This document shows, in pieces, positions 8,310 through 17,705 of a stretch of 64,000 bases of DNA. Within the stretch, counting starts at the first letter, position 1; each line of letters begins with the position of its first letter. This stretch comes from Bacillota bacterium. GTDB lineage: Bacteria > Bacillota > Clostridia > Acetivibrionales > DSM-27016. The DNA lies in contig JAEWDM010000022.1 in assembly GCA_023390115.1 (NCBI GenBank), positions 546,904 through 610,903 on the forward strand, written 5' to 3'. Made by a program: the position numbers and the translations under genes. The notes under the pieces are model-generated. The model was not told the DNA's origin. It worked only from the letters and a program-made list of their open reading frames with translations, and did not search any database.

Positions 8310-10646
8310 CTATCGGCCTGTAAGCCTTGCAATTGCAATCGCAGCCTGACCCAGACAAAGGCCGGCGTCGTTTGAAGGCACAGAGCTGTGTATATAAACA
8401 GTAAAATTTGACTTTTCAAGCCTTGAAATGCATTTTTCCAGCAGGGTTATGTTCTGAAAAACACCTCCGCTCAATACAACATCATTAAGCCCCGTTTTTC
8501 TCCTGACATTCATGCATCCCTCCAGCACTATACCGGCTGCCGTCTCATGAAATTTAGCGGATATTGCACCCTTGGAAACTCCTTTTAAGACGTCCCTCAC
8601 AATTTCTCTCACAGCGGCCTGCATGCACACCTTAAACGGCTGTCCCTCAATAACGGAAAATCCATAGCTGCCCCGGCTGCTGTGATCCATAATGCACTCC
8701 AGCTCTATAGCCGCCTGTCCCTCATAGGTTATATGAGTTCTTACTCCTGCCAGAGCGGAAACAGCATCAAAAAGCCTGCCCATGCTTGAGGTAAGAGGGC
8801 TGTTTATTCCCCTTCCCATCATCCGGCTTAAAGCGGATATATTCTCGGTGTCAATTCCCTTCCATAAGTCCTGCGGCCTGGATAAAAAAGCTTCAAAAAT
8901 ATCATCTCCCGAGCTAAGCAGGTACGCCAGCGCCATCCTCCAGGGCTGCTTAACAGCCATATCTCCTCCCGGCATTTTTACATATTCCATCTGCCCCATT
9001 CTTTTAAAGCCCTTATACCCGCCCGCAAAAAACTCTCCCCCCCATATGCTTCCGTCTTCGCCGTAACCCGTGCCGTCAAAGGCAACGCCCACCACCTCTC
9101 CCGCCAGCCCGTTTTCCGCCATACAGGAGGCTATATGGGCATGGTGGTGCTGCACTCCCACGGTGTCCTTAAAATCAGACGCCACTGCATATTTGGTAGA
9201 AAGATAGCCTGGGTGCAGGTCATGCGCCACAGCATCGCAGCGTATGCTGAAGATTTTTTTGAAGTGCTCTATTCCCTCCTCAAACGATAGGAGAGTTTCA
9301 AAATTTTTCAGATCCCCTATATGGTGGCTAAGATAGAATTCATCCCCCCTGTTTATACAAAAGGTGCTTTTAAGCTCGCCCCCGCATGCCAGAACCGAAG
9401 GTACGCGAAGGCCCCCGGACAGCAAATTCACACCGTTAAATGTAACAGGCATTGGAGCATATCCGCGAGAACGCCTTATAATGTACTCCTTTCCCATAAA
9501 TACCCTTGTTACACTATCATCAGTCCTGACAAATATCTGCCTGTCATTAGTCAAAATATAATCGGCAATTCCCCTTAAGTTTTCAAAAGCCTCCCGATCC
9601 CTGTAATAAATAGGCTGATCGCTTAGGTTGCCGCTTGTCATTACAAGCAAGTCACAGGATGGTGAGCCTATAGGCCCGGTATTGTTTAAAATAAGCAAAT
9701 GGACGGGAGTATAGGGAAGCATTATGCCCAAATGCCGGCTCCCCGGAGCAATCTGCTCCGTCAGCCCGGTACCATGCTTTTTTTCCAAAAGCACTATAGG
9801 AGCTCTTTGGGATTCAAGAAGCTCCCTTTCCTCAGGGCTTATGCAGCAATACCTGAGCGCGGTCCCGTAATCCCTTGCCATAAGGGCAAAGGGCTTTTCA
9901 TCCCTTATTTTTCTGCTGCGCAGCTTAAAGACCGCCTCCTCATTATGGGCATCACAGGCAAGATGATATCCGCCAAGGCCCTTTATGGCTATTATCTTTC
10001 CGTCAGCAATAAGACGGCGGGTGTATGACATTATATCATCAGAGAGAATCTCTTTCCCATTCCCTAAATCGGCAAGCGTAAGCCTTGGACCGCAGGAATA
10101 GCATGAAACAGGCTGTGCATGGTATCTCCTGTCACACGGGTCTTTATATTCTTCCGCACACTCACTGCACATATCGAATTCACTCATTGTCGTATTGGGT
10201 CTGTCATAGGGTATTTCTGTGACTATAGTGAACCTTGGACCACAGTCGGTGCAATTTATAAAAGGATACAGGTACCTTCTGTTGGAAGGGTCGCAGAGCT
10301 CGTCCCTGCAGCTTCTGCATATGGCTGTGTCGGGAGAAATATATATTCCGTTTTTAAAGCCTGCCGAGCTCTCCGCTATTTCAAAGCCGGTATAGCCTGC
10401 CGGATCGGCGCTTTCAATGTCAATGCCTTTTAAAACAGCAAGAGGAGGGGCCTTGGAGCGTATGGCTTTAACAAGCTCCTCTATGGCAGCCTCCTCTCCT
10501 TCTATATCCACAACTACTCCCTGACTTACATTATATACTCTCCCCTTTAACGAAAGGGAGAGGGCTTCAGAATAGACAAAGGGTCTGAAGCCTACTCCCT
10601 GCACGATTCCCCTTACCGTTATAATATACCTTTTATTTCCGCACAT
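8310..10646 (-). CDS. hypF: Carbamoyltransferase HypF
   Basis: 778 residues, full length. HypF makes carbamoyl-adenylate from carbamoyl phosphate and ATP and passes the carbamoyl group to HypE. Domains in order: acylphosphatase (RGIVQGVGFRPFV, near 12), zinc-finger pairs (CRSCRDELC, CTDCGPRFT, CSECAEEY, CYSCGPRL, residues about 110-185), YrdC-like nucleotide-binding domain (about 205-385), and a Kae1-like C-terminal domain (QHHHAHIASCMAENG near 490, DGTGYGEDGSIWGGEFF). Its start lies 14 bases inside the end of ribF, which ties the hyp genes to the translation/flavin operon upstream. Confidence 0.96.
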   Translation of the reverse strand: MCGNKRYIITVRGIVQGVGFRPFVYSEALSLSLKGRVYNVSQGVVVDIEGEEAAIEELVKAIRSKAPPLAVLKGIDIESADPAGYTGFEIAESSAGFKNGIYISPDTAICRSCRDELCDPSNRRYLYPFINCTDCGPRFTIVTEIPYDRPNTTMSEFDMCSECAEEYKDPCDRRYHAQPVSCYSCGPRLTLADLGNGKEILSDDIMSYTRRLIADGKIIAIKGLGGYHLACDAHNEEAVFKLRSRKIRDEKPFALMARDYGTALRYCCISPEERELLESQRAPIVLLEKKHGTGLTEQIAPGSRHLGIMLPYTPVHLLILNNTGPIGSPSCDLLVMTSGNLSDQPIYYRDREAFENLRGIADYILTNDRQIFVRTDDSVTRVFMGKEYIIRRSRGYAPMPVTFNGVNLLSGGLRVPSVLACGGELKSTFCINRGDEFYLSHHIGDLKNFETLLSFEEGIEHFKKIFSIRCDAVAHDLHPGYLSTKYAVASDFKDTVGVQHHHAHIASCMAENGLAGEVVGVAFDGTGYGEDGSIWGGEFFAGGYKGFKRMGQMEYVKMPGGDMAVKQPWRMALAYLLSSGDDIFEAFLSRPQDLWKGIDTENISALSRMMGRGINSPLTSSMGRLFDAVSALAGVRTHITYEGQAAIELECIMDHSSRGSYGFSVIEGQPFKVCMQAAVREIVRDVLKGVSKGAISAKFHETAAGIVLEGCMNVRRKTGLNDVVLSGGVFQNITLLEKCISRLEKSNFTVYIHSSVPSNDAGLCLGQAAIAIARLTGR

Positions 10647-11574
10647 TTATATCAAAAAACTCCCTTGCGCTCCGCATGTCAATTTTTATCTGTTCCTTGA
10701 GCTGCTCAATGCTTTCAAACTTCTTCTCATCGCGTATTTTTGAAAGAAAAAACACCTCAATCTTTTTGCCGTATATGTCTTCCTCAAAATCTATTATATG
10801 TGTTTCAACACTCAGCCTCTTGTGATCCTCAAAGGTGGGGTTAAAGCCTATATTTGTTATACTGTTGTACAGCCTTCCGTCCAAAAGGGTTCTTGTTATA
10901 TACACCCCCCTCTGCGGAAGCACAAGGTATTCCTCCGGGTTTATATTCGCAGTGGGAAAGCCTATGGTATTTCCTACACGCCTGCCGCTCACTACAACGG
11001 CAGTAATGGAATAATGCCTGCCCAGAAGCTTGAACACGTCTTCCATGCTGCTTTTTGCCACCCTGTCCCTTATTTTGGTGCTGCTGACCACCTGATCGTC
11101 TACTTTTATGGGAGGTATTATAATCACCTTAAACCCGTAAACCCGGCCCAGGCTCTTAAGCAGCCCTACATCGCCCGCTCCGTTGTATCCGAACCTGTAA
11201 TGAAAGCCCGCCACAGCAAGCCTCATCTTCAGCCGTGCTACCAGTACGTCTCTTACAAATGCTTCGGGTGTTATCCTCGAAAACTCCTCATCAAATTTAT
11301 CAAAATACAAATAATCCAGAGAGGTTTCCCCCAAAAGCTCCACCTTTTTGGCTTCTGTAGTTAAAAGCGGTGTAACAAGCTTTTTTCTCAAAATATTTTC
11401 GGTATGCCTTGTAAAGGTATACACAACGGAATCCAGTCCATTAAGCTTTGATTCCCTTATGAGAGTGTTAACAAGAGCCATATGCCCTATATGCAGTCCG
11501 TCAAAGTTGCCAAGCCCCACGCCCGACTGACTTCCCATTGCACTACTGTCAATATTGCGATATATTACCTTCAT
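10633..11574 (-). CDS. ribF: Bifunctional riboflavin kinase / FAD synthetase
   Basis: 313 residues, the normal length for RibF. The N-terminal FMN adenylyltransferase domain shows GNFDGLHIGHMALV (near 22, the nucleotidyltransferase HxGH) and SSTKIRDRV. The C-terminal riboflavin kinase domain shows GNTIGFPTANI and the GVY/NIGFNPTF motifs. It makes FMN and FAD from riboflavin in the cytoplasm. Its place after truB is standard in Firmicutes. Confidence 0.97.
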   Translation of the reverse strand: MKVIYRNIDSSAMGSQSGVGLGNFDGLHIGHMALVNTLIRESKLNGLDSVVYTFTRHTENILRKKLVTPLLTTEAKKVELLGETSLDYLYFDKFDEEFSRITPEAFVRDVLVARLKMRLAVAGFHYRFGYNGAGDVGLLKSLGRVYGFKVIIIPPIKVDDQVVSSTKIRDRVAKSSMEDVFKLLGRHYSITAVVVSGRRVGNTIGFPTANINPEEYLVLPQRGVYITRTLLDGRLYNSITNIGFNPTFEDHKRLSVETHIIDFEEDIYGKKIEVFFLSKIRDEKKFESIEQLKEQIKIDMRSAREFFDINVRK

Positions 11575-11617
11575 AGCTTATCCCCACCTATATCGTTATC
11601 CCCTACCCATGCATCCT

Positions 11618-12508
11618 TTAAATAAAAAGCTTTTTGGATTTTAGAAGCAGCCTCCCGTCGGCCTGCCTTATTTCCCCAAGACCTAAAAAAAGCTCTCCCG
11701 TACCATATATCCTCACTGCCTGCCCTGCTTTAACATCTGCGGCGTCTATAGGTACAGCCGCTCCGTTTAAAAACCTTTTTTCGCATTCCCTCTCCAGACT
11801 CAAGGAATTTAAATGCAAAAACACCTCTTCAACCCCTGCCAACATTTCGCTTGTTTTTCCCTTTTCCGCCATTGAAGCGGCTTCCTCAAGTGTAAGCGCC
11901 GAGCCTATATCAAAGCTTCCCGCTCTGGTTCTTATGAGAAAGGACATATGCCCTCCGCATCCCAGCTCCCTTCCTATGTCGAAGCACAAAGTCCGTATGT
12001 ATGTGCCCTTGGAGCAGGCCACATCAAAAAGCACCTTCCCGCTCTCATTCATTTCTATTATTTTAATGGAATATATCTCTACCTCGCGCGGCTTTCTCTC
12101 TACGGTAATTCCTTTTCTGGCAAGCTCATAAAGCTTTCTTCCGTCTACCTTAACGGCGGAATACATGGGAGGAAGCTGGCTGTATTTGCCGACATAGCCC
12201 TTTATAACCCCTTCTATTTCACCGGCTCCGGCCGTGACCCGGCTTACCGATACTACCCTTCCCGAGGAATCCTGCGTATCAGTCTCCACCCCCAGAGTGA
12301 GCTCCGCCCTGTAAAGCTTATCCTTTTCAATTATATACTCAATAGCTCTTGTAGCCTTTCCCACGCATACGGGAAGCACACCGGCCACGTCGGGATCAAG
12401 AGTCCCCGTATGCCCTATTTTTTTTATTTTCAGTATGCCCCTTAAGTATGCGACAACATCAAAAGAGGTCATCCCCGGAGGCTTTATTATATTCAAAATT
12501 CCATTCAT
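11618..12508 (-). CDS. truB: tRNA pseudouridine-55 synthase TruB
   Basis: 296 residues. It isomerises U55 in the T-loop of tRNAs. The family signature ILNIIKPPGMTS is at the N-terminus and the catalytic-Asp motif HTGTLDPDVAGVLPV lies near 35-50. YSAVKVDGRKLYELAR and the GTYIRTLCFDIG segment are also present. A PUA-like tail follows (about 235-296). It is preceded by nrnA (18-base gap) and followed by ribF in the usual order. Confidence 0.97.
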   Translation of the reverse strand: MNGILNIIKPPGMTSFDVVAYLRGILKIKKIGHTGTLDPDVAGVLPVCVGKATRAIEYIIEKDKLYRAELTLGVETDTQDSSGRVVSVSRVTAGAGEIEGVIKGYVGKYSQLPPMYSAVKVDGRKLYELARKGITVERKPREVEIYSIKIIEMNESGKVLFDVACSKGTYIRTLCFDIGRELGCGGHMSFLIRTRAGSFDIGSALTLEEAASMAEKGKTSEMLAGVEEVFLHLNSLSLERECEKRFLNGAAVPIDAADVKAGQAVRIYGTGELFLGLGEIRQADGRLLLKSKKLFI

Positions 12509-12526
12509 AGCCTTTATTCTCTGCCT

Positions 12527-13489
12527 TTAATTAAATTTAAGCGCTTTACCTATGCGCCCTAAAAGCTCAATCTTCAAGTGCTCAAATTCCCCCTGAGCTA
12601 CAAAGCCTGCGGCCTTTTTATGGCCTCCTCCTGAAAATATGGAGGCAATCTCCGAAACATCTGTGTCACCGTTGGATCTCAAGTTTACCTTTGCCTGTCC
12701 GCCGCCCTTTTCCCTGATCATTACGGCTACCTCCACACCCTTTATATTCCTCGCAATATTTACAATTCCCTCACAGTCTTCCTCTACGGCTCCTGCCTTG
12801 GCTATCATATCATCCTTAACAGTTATAACCGCTATCCTTCCGTTGTCAAAAAGCTCCAGAGCCTTTATCGCTTCTCCCATCAGCCTTGCCTTCCCAATAG
12901 ATATCAATTCAAAAACTCTCCGGGATATTTCCGATACATTTACCCCTTTATCAACCAAATCTGCCGCTATCCTGTGAGTTAAGGCAGTGGTATTGCTGAA
13001 CCTGAAGCCTCCGGTATCTGTAGCTATCGCAGTGTAAAGACAGGTTGCAATGCCGCTGTCAATGCTCTGCTTTAGCATGTCCAGCATTTTGTAAATTATT
13101 TCGCCTACCGCAGAAGCTTCCGTGTCTACATAATTTAAAAGAGCAAATCCGGAATTGGTGTTGTGATGATCTATATTTACCGTTATGCTTCCACCGGTCA
13201 ACAGCTTGGCTCTGCTCCCCAGCCTTTTTATATCTCCCGTGTCAAGTGCCGCCACAACGTCAAAATGCTTTGCCTTGCCGTCATATACCTTCACCATGGA
13301 TCGTCCCGGCAGAAACTCATACACCGCGGGAATCTCCTCCTCAAGGTATACAACCGCCTCCGCGCCCATATTTACAAGCGCCATACACAGTGCGAGGCTT
13401 GAGCCGAGGCCGTCTCCGTCAACCGATATATGAGGCATAACGGCAATGCTTTTTGCAGCCTTTAAGGCTGCCGCTATCTCTTCAAGCAA
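12527..13489 (-). CDS. nrnA: DHH/DHHA1 phosphoesterase, NrnA-like
   Basis: A 320-residue DHH-family phosphoesterase. Motifs: MPHISVDGDGLGS (metal ligands HxxxDxD), ALDTGD, the DHHNTN motif near 107, and the C-terminal DHHA1 glycine motif SGGGHKKAAGF. NrnA of Bacillus degrades nanoRNA and dephosphorylates pAp; the position between rbfA and truB is the classic one. The start used is a TTG; no strong SD distinguishes it from nearby alternatives, so the N-terminus is uncertain by a few residues. Confidence 0.92.
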   Translation of the reverse strand: MLEEIAAALKAAKSIAVMPHISVDGDGLGSSLALCMALVNMGAEAVVYLEEEIPAVYEFLPGRSMVKVYDGKAKHFDVVAALDTGDIKRLGSRAKLLTGGSITVNIDHHNTNSGFALLNYVDTEASAVGEIIYKMLDMLKQSIDSGIATCLYTAIATDTGGFRFSNTTALTHRIAADLVDKGVNVSEISRRVFELISIGKARLMGEAIKALELFDNGRIAVITVKDDMIAKAGAVEEDCEGIVNIARNIKGVEVAVMIREKGGGQAKVNLRSNGDTDVSEIASIFSGGGHKKAAGFVAQGEFEHLKIELLGRIGKALKFN

Positions 13490-13515
13490 ATCACACCATC
13501 CCCCTTACTTTAAGC

Positions 13516-13869
13516 CTATTCCTCATCATACTTTACCGTGTCGCTTATGAGCTTTGACATATATGCACCATACTCTATGGAGTTATCGAGCTCAAACTGT
13601 ATTTCGGGAGTATACCTAAGCTGCACTCTATGCCCCAGCTCACGGCGTATAAAGCCCGCCGCACTCTTAAGTGCATTTATTGCATTCTTTTTATCCTCTT
13701 CACTCCCCATTACGCTTACATATACCTTTGCATACCTTAAATCTCTCGTTACGTTGGCAGAGAGAATACTTACCAGTCCGGGAAGCCTGGGGTCCTTCAG
13801 CTCATTCTGAATGATATTGCTGATCTCTCTTTTTACCTCTTCAGATATTCTGCTCGTTCTATCAACCAT
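13516..13869 (-). CDS. rbfA: Ribosome-binding factor A
   Basis: 117 residues from the ATG at 13869. The reading frame is open to a TTG two codons earlier, but AGGAG is well placed for the ATG and homologues begin there (MVDRTSRISEEVKREI). RbfA binds the 30S subunit and helps 16S rRNA 5'-end maturation and cold adaptation. The KH-like fold segment (DLRYAKVYVSVMGSEEDKK) and the terminal IEYGAYMSKLI are clear. It lies downstream of infB, separated by a 145-base spacer with two hairpins. Confidence 0.96.
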   Translation of the reverse strand: MVDRTSRISEEVKREISNIIQNELKDPRLPGLVSILSANVTRDLRYAKVYVSVMGSEEDKKNAINALKSAAGFIRRELGHRVQLRYTPEIQFELDNSIEYGAYMSKLISDTVKYDEE

Positions 13870-13916
13870 AAACAACTCTCCTTACATAATAAAATCAGGT
13901 AACAGGCCATAGATAT

Positions 13917-13968
13917 TGCCTGTCTTACAGGCAGGGCAGCAACAAGCACTCCATTAACAGAACTGCCC
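13917..13968 (-). other. Tandem hairpins between infB and rbfA
   Basis: TGCCTGT-ctt-ACAGGCA (13917-13933) is directly followed by GGGCAG...CTGCCC (13934-13968, 23-base loop). There is no T-run, so this is more likely an RNA processing or stability element than a terminator. The function is unknown. Confidence 0.4.
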
Positions 13969-14014
13969 CGGCCCCCATAATAATCTACGGCCCATTACCC
14001 GCACGCTTTTTAAT

Positions 14015-17000
14015 CTATCTGGCTACTTCCTCCATTGCAAACGCTTCAACTATGTCGCCCTCTTTAATGTCGTTAAACTTTTCTATGGATAAACCGCACT
14101 CAAAGCCTTGAGCCACTTCCTTTACATCATCCTTAAACCTCTTAAGCGACGCAAGCTTTCCTTCACAGACAACAATTCCATCCCGTACAACCCTTATCTC
14201 GGAATTTCTGGTAAGCTTGCCGTCAGTCACATAGCTGCCCCCGATGGACCCTATTCCCGAAACCTTAAATACCTGCCTGATTTCAGCGTGTCCATGCACA
14301 ACCTCCTTGAAGGTAGGGTCAAGCATTCCTTTCATAGCGGCCTGTACATCCTCAATGGCATTGTAAATAACCCTGTACAGCCTGAGATCCACACCGGCAT
14401 TCTGTGCGGCTTCCGCCACATTAGCTCCCGGCCTTACATTAAAGCCTATTATTATTGCATTGGCAACCTGCGCAAGAGTAACATCATGCTCTGTTATCGC
14501 ACCTACCCCGCCATGGATTATTTTAATCCTGACCTCTTCATTGGTAAGCTTCTCCAAAGACTGCTTAACAGCTTCCACTGAGCCCTGAACATCAGCCTTA
14601 ACTATTATGTTGAGATCCTTTACCTTGCCCTCCTTAATCTGATTAAACAGATCCTCAAGGGAAACCTTTGCACTGGCCTTAAGATGCTGCTCTCTTTGTT
14701 TGAGCTTTCTCTTCTCGGCAAGCTGCTTGGCAACCTTCTCATCAGTTATCGCATAAAATGTCTCGCTCGTCTCAGGAACATCCGGCAATCCCAATATTTC
14801 CACCGGCGTTGAAGGCCCGGCCTTTTTAAGCTTCTGCCCTTTATCACCGATCATTGCCCTGATTCTTCCCACAGTAGTGCCTGTGACAATTGAGTCACCC
14901 ACGTTAAGAGTTCCCCTCTGCACAAGCACGGTCGCAATAGGGCCCCTTGCTTTATCAAGCTGTGCCTCTATAACGGTACCCTTTGCCTGTTTATTGGGAT
15001 TGGCCTTAAGCTCAAGCATATCTGATACAAGCAGTACCATTTCAAGAAGCGAATCAATATTTTCTCTTTTCTTTGCAGATACGTTTACAAATATAGTATC
15101 TCCGCCCCACTCCTCGGATACAATGCCATATTCCGTGAGCTCCTGCTTAACCTTGTCGGGGTTGGCTCCCGGCTTGTCGATCTTGTTAACGGCAACTATT
15201 ATTGATACATTGGCAGCCTTTGCATGATTTACAGCCTCTATTGTCTGAGGCATAACCCCGTCGTCGGCAGCCACAACTATTATTGCTATGTCGGTAACCT
15301 GCGCGCCTCTGGCCCTCATTGCCGTAAAGGCTTCATGCCCCGGAGTATCAAGAAAAGTGATGTTCCTGTCATTAATTTTGACCATGTATGCGCCTATATG
15401 CTGTGTAATACCCCCTGCCTCACTTTCAATAACATTTGTTTCTCTTATGGCATCAAGCAAAGAGGTCTTACCGTGATCGACATGCCCCATCACAACAACT
15501 ACCGGCGGCCTCGGCGAAGCAGCTTCGTCCTCCCCGTCCTCACTGTCGTCAAACAGTATGTCTTCCTCGTTAATAACTACTTCCTTCTCAGCCTTTACAC
15601 CAAATTCATTGGCTATAATAGCAGCGGTATCAAAATCCAGTTCATTGTTCAGAGTGACCATCATACCCAGCCCCATAAGCTTTTTGATTACTTCGGTAGA
15701 AGTCTTCTTCAAAGCCTCGGCAAGAGCCTTTACCGTTATGCTTTCGGAAATGGTGATGGAAGTCAGAACAGCCCTGTGAGGAATATGCTTTGGCTGACTC
15801 TGTCCTTTTATGTCCTTTTTATTCTTAGACACCCTTCTTACGCTTTTAACACCATCGTCATTGTAAAACTCCTCCAGCATAAAGTCATCGGATAAAATTT
15901 CAGAGACATCCTTCTTTTGTCCAAAAACCACCTTATGGCTCTTAAACTTTTTGCCCTTTTCAGCCGAAGCCTGACCCTTGGGAACATCTCTCCTCTGTTC
16001 CCTTTTTATGTCCTTATCGACATCCTTATTCTGAAATTCACGTCTTGCCTCATTGCGCTGTGAGTTTTCCTCTTCCTTCTGTGCAACGGACAAATCAGCT
16101 TTTGGAATTTCCAGAGACTTTCCTCCCGGCCTGTAGCCTCCCTGCGGGCGGTCCCCCTGCGGCCTGTTGTAGCCTCCCTGCGGACGGTCTCCCTGCGGCC
16201 TGTTGTAGCCTCCCTGCGGGCGGTCTCCCTGCGGCCTGTTGTAGCCTCCCTGCGGGCGGTCTCCCTGCGGCCTGTTGTAGCCTCCCTGCGGGCGGTCTCC
16301 CTGCGGCCTGTTATAGCCTCCCTGCGGGCGGTCCCCCTGCGGCCTGTTATAGCCTCCCTGCGGGCGATCCCCCTGCGGCCTGTTGTAGCCTCCCTGCGGG
16401 CGGTCCCCCTGCGGCCTGTTATAGCCTCCCTGCGGGCGGTCCCCCTGCGGCCTGTTATAGCCTCCTGCCTGATTGCCGTCTCTGTGGGCTCTGTGCGCAG
16501 GAGCATGAGGACTCTCCAGATGTGGCTTTTCTCCGCCTTCCGCATTATACGGTGCCTCTTCATTGGTCTCATCAGGCTTAGACGTATCTGTACTGCCTTC
16601 TGTATGGGAACCTCTTAATTGTGCTCCTTTTTTTTCTTCCAACCCCAATTGTACACTTTTCATTTCTATCTGCTTCGCCTCACTTATCTTATCCTCGGGC
16701 TTATTATCATCAAGCTTCATAGCTTCCACCGGCTTTAGCTCTTCTACAGCAGAGCCTCCGCTAAGCTCCTCTTTACGGATCCTTTTATCAGAATCCTTTA
16801 TGCTGTCGGGAGGTTCATGATACAGTTCCTGCTTCGGACTCTCCTTATGCGCGTCATTTTTTTGCACTGCCTTTGCAAAGGGCTTTGGTTCTTTTAAATA
16901 TTCCGGCTTAGTATCTCTTATATACCCCGGTCTCAGTCCCGAATTGGAATCGGCTATTCTTACCATTTCAGGCTTGTGGCCCTTTCTCGCTCCGCCCTTG

Positions 17001-17377
17001 CTGTCTCCATGACCATCCCTCTTTGCATTATTTCTCATATACTCAGGTTTATTGGAAACTTTAACCTCTTCTCCCGAATCACCTTTTGTGTCAATTATTA
17101 TTTCAGTTGTTCTTATTATTCTCGGTGCGTGCCTTGATTCCTTTTTCACATCGGATTTGGGAGAATTTGCAGGGGGAATCTTTCTGTCCTCTGCTTCCTT
17201 TTTGCCGTCATCATGCTTTATTACACCTATATGCTTATATAGTGCCTTAAGTTCATCCTCCTCCAAAAGGCTCATGTGATTTTTAACAGTTATATTAATT
17301 TCCGATAACTTTTCCATCAACCTTTTACTGGTAGTGTTCAACTCTTTTGCAAGTTCATATACTCTAGCTTTTTCCAA
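14015..17377 (-). CDS. infB: Translation initiation factor IF-2 with a nine-copy repeat in its N-terminal region
   Basis: 1120 residues from a TTG at 17377 (GGGGGTG six bases upstream, and the protein then starts MEKARVYELAKEL like other IF-2s). A longer frame to 17410 would overlap the previous gene. IF-2 is the GTPase that brings fMet-tRNA to the 30S subunit. IF2_N domains lie at the start and near residue 555; the G domain begins near 630 (GHVDHGKTSLLD, DTPGHEAF, NKID); domains II-IV follow to the C-terminus. The N-terminal region (about 40-540) is a very long, charged, disordered linker containing nine copies of GGYNRPQGDRPQ (about residues 303-413). This makes the protein much longer than typical IF-2 (about 700-900). 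Confidence 0.97.
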   Translation of the reverse strand: MEKARVYELAKELNTTSKRLMEKLSEINITVKNHMSLLEEDELKALYKHIGVIKHDDGKKEAEDRKIPPANSPKSDVKKESRHAPRIIRTTEIIIDTKGDSGEEVKVSNKPEYMRNNAKRDGHGDSKGGARKGHKPEMVRIADSNSGLRPGYIRDTKPEYLKEPKPFAKAVQKNDAHKESPKQELYHEPPDSIKDSDKRIRKEELSGGSAVEELKPVEAMKLDDNKPEDKISEAKQIEMKSVQLGLEEKKGAQLRGSHTEGSTDTSKPDETNEEAPYNAEGGEKPHLESPHAPAHRAHRDGNQAGGYNRPQGDRPQGGYNRPQGDRPQGGYNRPQGDRPQGGYNRPQGDRPQGGYNRPQGDRPQGGYNRPQGDRPQGGYNRPQGDRPQGGYNRPQGDRPQGGYNRPQGDRPQGGYRPGGKSLEIPKADLSVAQKEEENSQRNEARREFQNKDVDKDIKREQRRDVPKGQASAEKGKKFKSHKVVFGQKKDVSEILSDDFMLEEFYNDDGVKSVRRVSKNKKDIKGQSQPKHIPHRAVLTSITISESITVKALAEALKKTSTEVIKKLMGLGMMVTLNNELDFDTAAIIANEFGVKAEKEVVINEEDILFDDSEDGEDEAASPRPPVVVVMGHVDHGKTSLLDAIRETNVIESEAGGITQHIGAYMVKINDRNITFLDTPGHEAFTAMRARGAQVTDIAIIVVAADDGVMPQTIEAVNHAKAANVSIIVAVNKIDKPGANPDKVKQELTEYGIVSEEWGGDTIFVNVSAKKRENIDSLLEMVLLVSDMLELKANPNKQAKGTVIEAQLDKARGPIATVLVQRGTLNVGDSIVTGTTVGRIRAMIGDKGQKLKKAGPSTPVEILGLPDVPETSETFYAITDEKVAKQLAEKRKLKQREQHLKASAKVSLEDLFNQIKEGKVKDLNIIVKADVQGSVEAVKQSLEKLTNEEVRIKIIHGGVGAITEHDVTLAQVANAIIIGFNVRPGANVAEAAQNAGVDLRLYRVIYNAIEDVQAAMKGMLDPTFKEVVHGHAEIRQVFKVSGIGSIGGSYVTDGKLTRNSEIRVVRDGIVVCEGKLASLKRFKDDVKEVAQGFECGLSIEKFNDIKEGDIVEAFAMEEVAR
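16137..16468. repeat. 36-bp tandem array inside infB (nine copies)
   Basis: A 36-base unit is repeated head to tail nine times with only a few substitutions, mostly at synonymous positions (TTG/TTA, TCT/TCC, one GGA). The unit is a multiple of three and encodes GGYNRPQGDRPQ. The near identity points to recent expansion by slippage or unequal recombination. There are no spacers, so it is not a CRISPR array. Confidence 0.95.
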
Positions 17378-17378
17378 A

Positions 17379-17705
17379 CTATTCACCCCCGTTTTGTAGG
17401 TACATACCATCTATCATTTCCATTAAACGCCCGGCAAAACCCCTTTCCAATATTGCAATAACCGCTCTCATTTCTTTTCCGGTATACCTTCCAAGTAATT
17501 CCTTATGTCCAAAAAATCTTATATCAACACCCTTATATCCACACGAGTCGGAAAACTTCTTTTTGGTATTTTCCGAGGCCTCCTCTGAAACTATTATCAG
17601 ACAAGCCTTTTCAGATTTCAAGGCCCTCTCGCATGCATCCTCGCCTGACAGAAGCTTACCAGCCTTTGTTGCCAGACCAAGAAAGGAGTATATTTTATCT
17701 ACCAT
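17379..17705 (-). CDS. ylxQ: L7Ae-family ribosomal-like protein YlxQ
   Basis: 108 residues from the ATG at 17705, which has GGAGG six bases upstream; the open frame to 17738 would extend deeper into rnpM. It has the L7Ae/L30e RNA-binding fold sequence (FLGLATKAGKLLSGEDAC, ACLIIVSEEASENTKKKF). Genes of this type sit between rnpM and infB in most Firmicutes; it probably binds a kink-turn RNA. It overlaps rnpM by 11 bases, and its stop codon is one base from the infB TTG start, so infB translation is probably coupled to it. Confidence 0.9.
   Translation of the reverse strand: MVDKIYSFLGLATKAGKLLSGEDACERALKSEKACLIIVSEEASENTKKKFSDSCGYKGVDIRFFGHKELLGRYTGKEMRAVIAILERGFAGRLMEMIDGMYLQNGGE

Noticed and set aside
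16137..16468. Regular 36-base repeats looking like CRISPR repeats
   Set aside because: Copies are directly contiguous with no spacers and are in frame within infB.
16006..16581. Long antisense reading frames on both strands over the infB repeat
   Set aside because: They arise because a 36-base repeat without stops is open in several frames; composition is meaningless Arg/Ala/Cys/Leu periodicity and no SD is present.
14015..17410. ATG at 17410 as the start of infB
   Set aside because: It would overlap the end of ylxQ by 32 bases and add residues not found in IF-2; the TTG at 17377 has a better SD and gives the family N-terminus.
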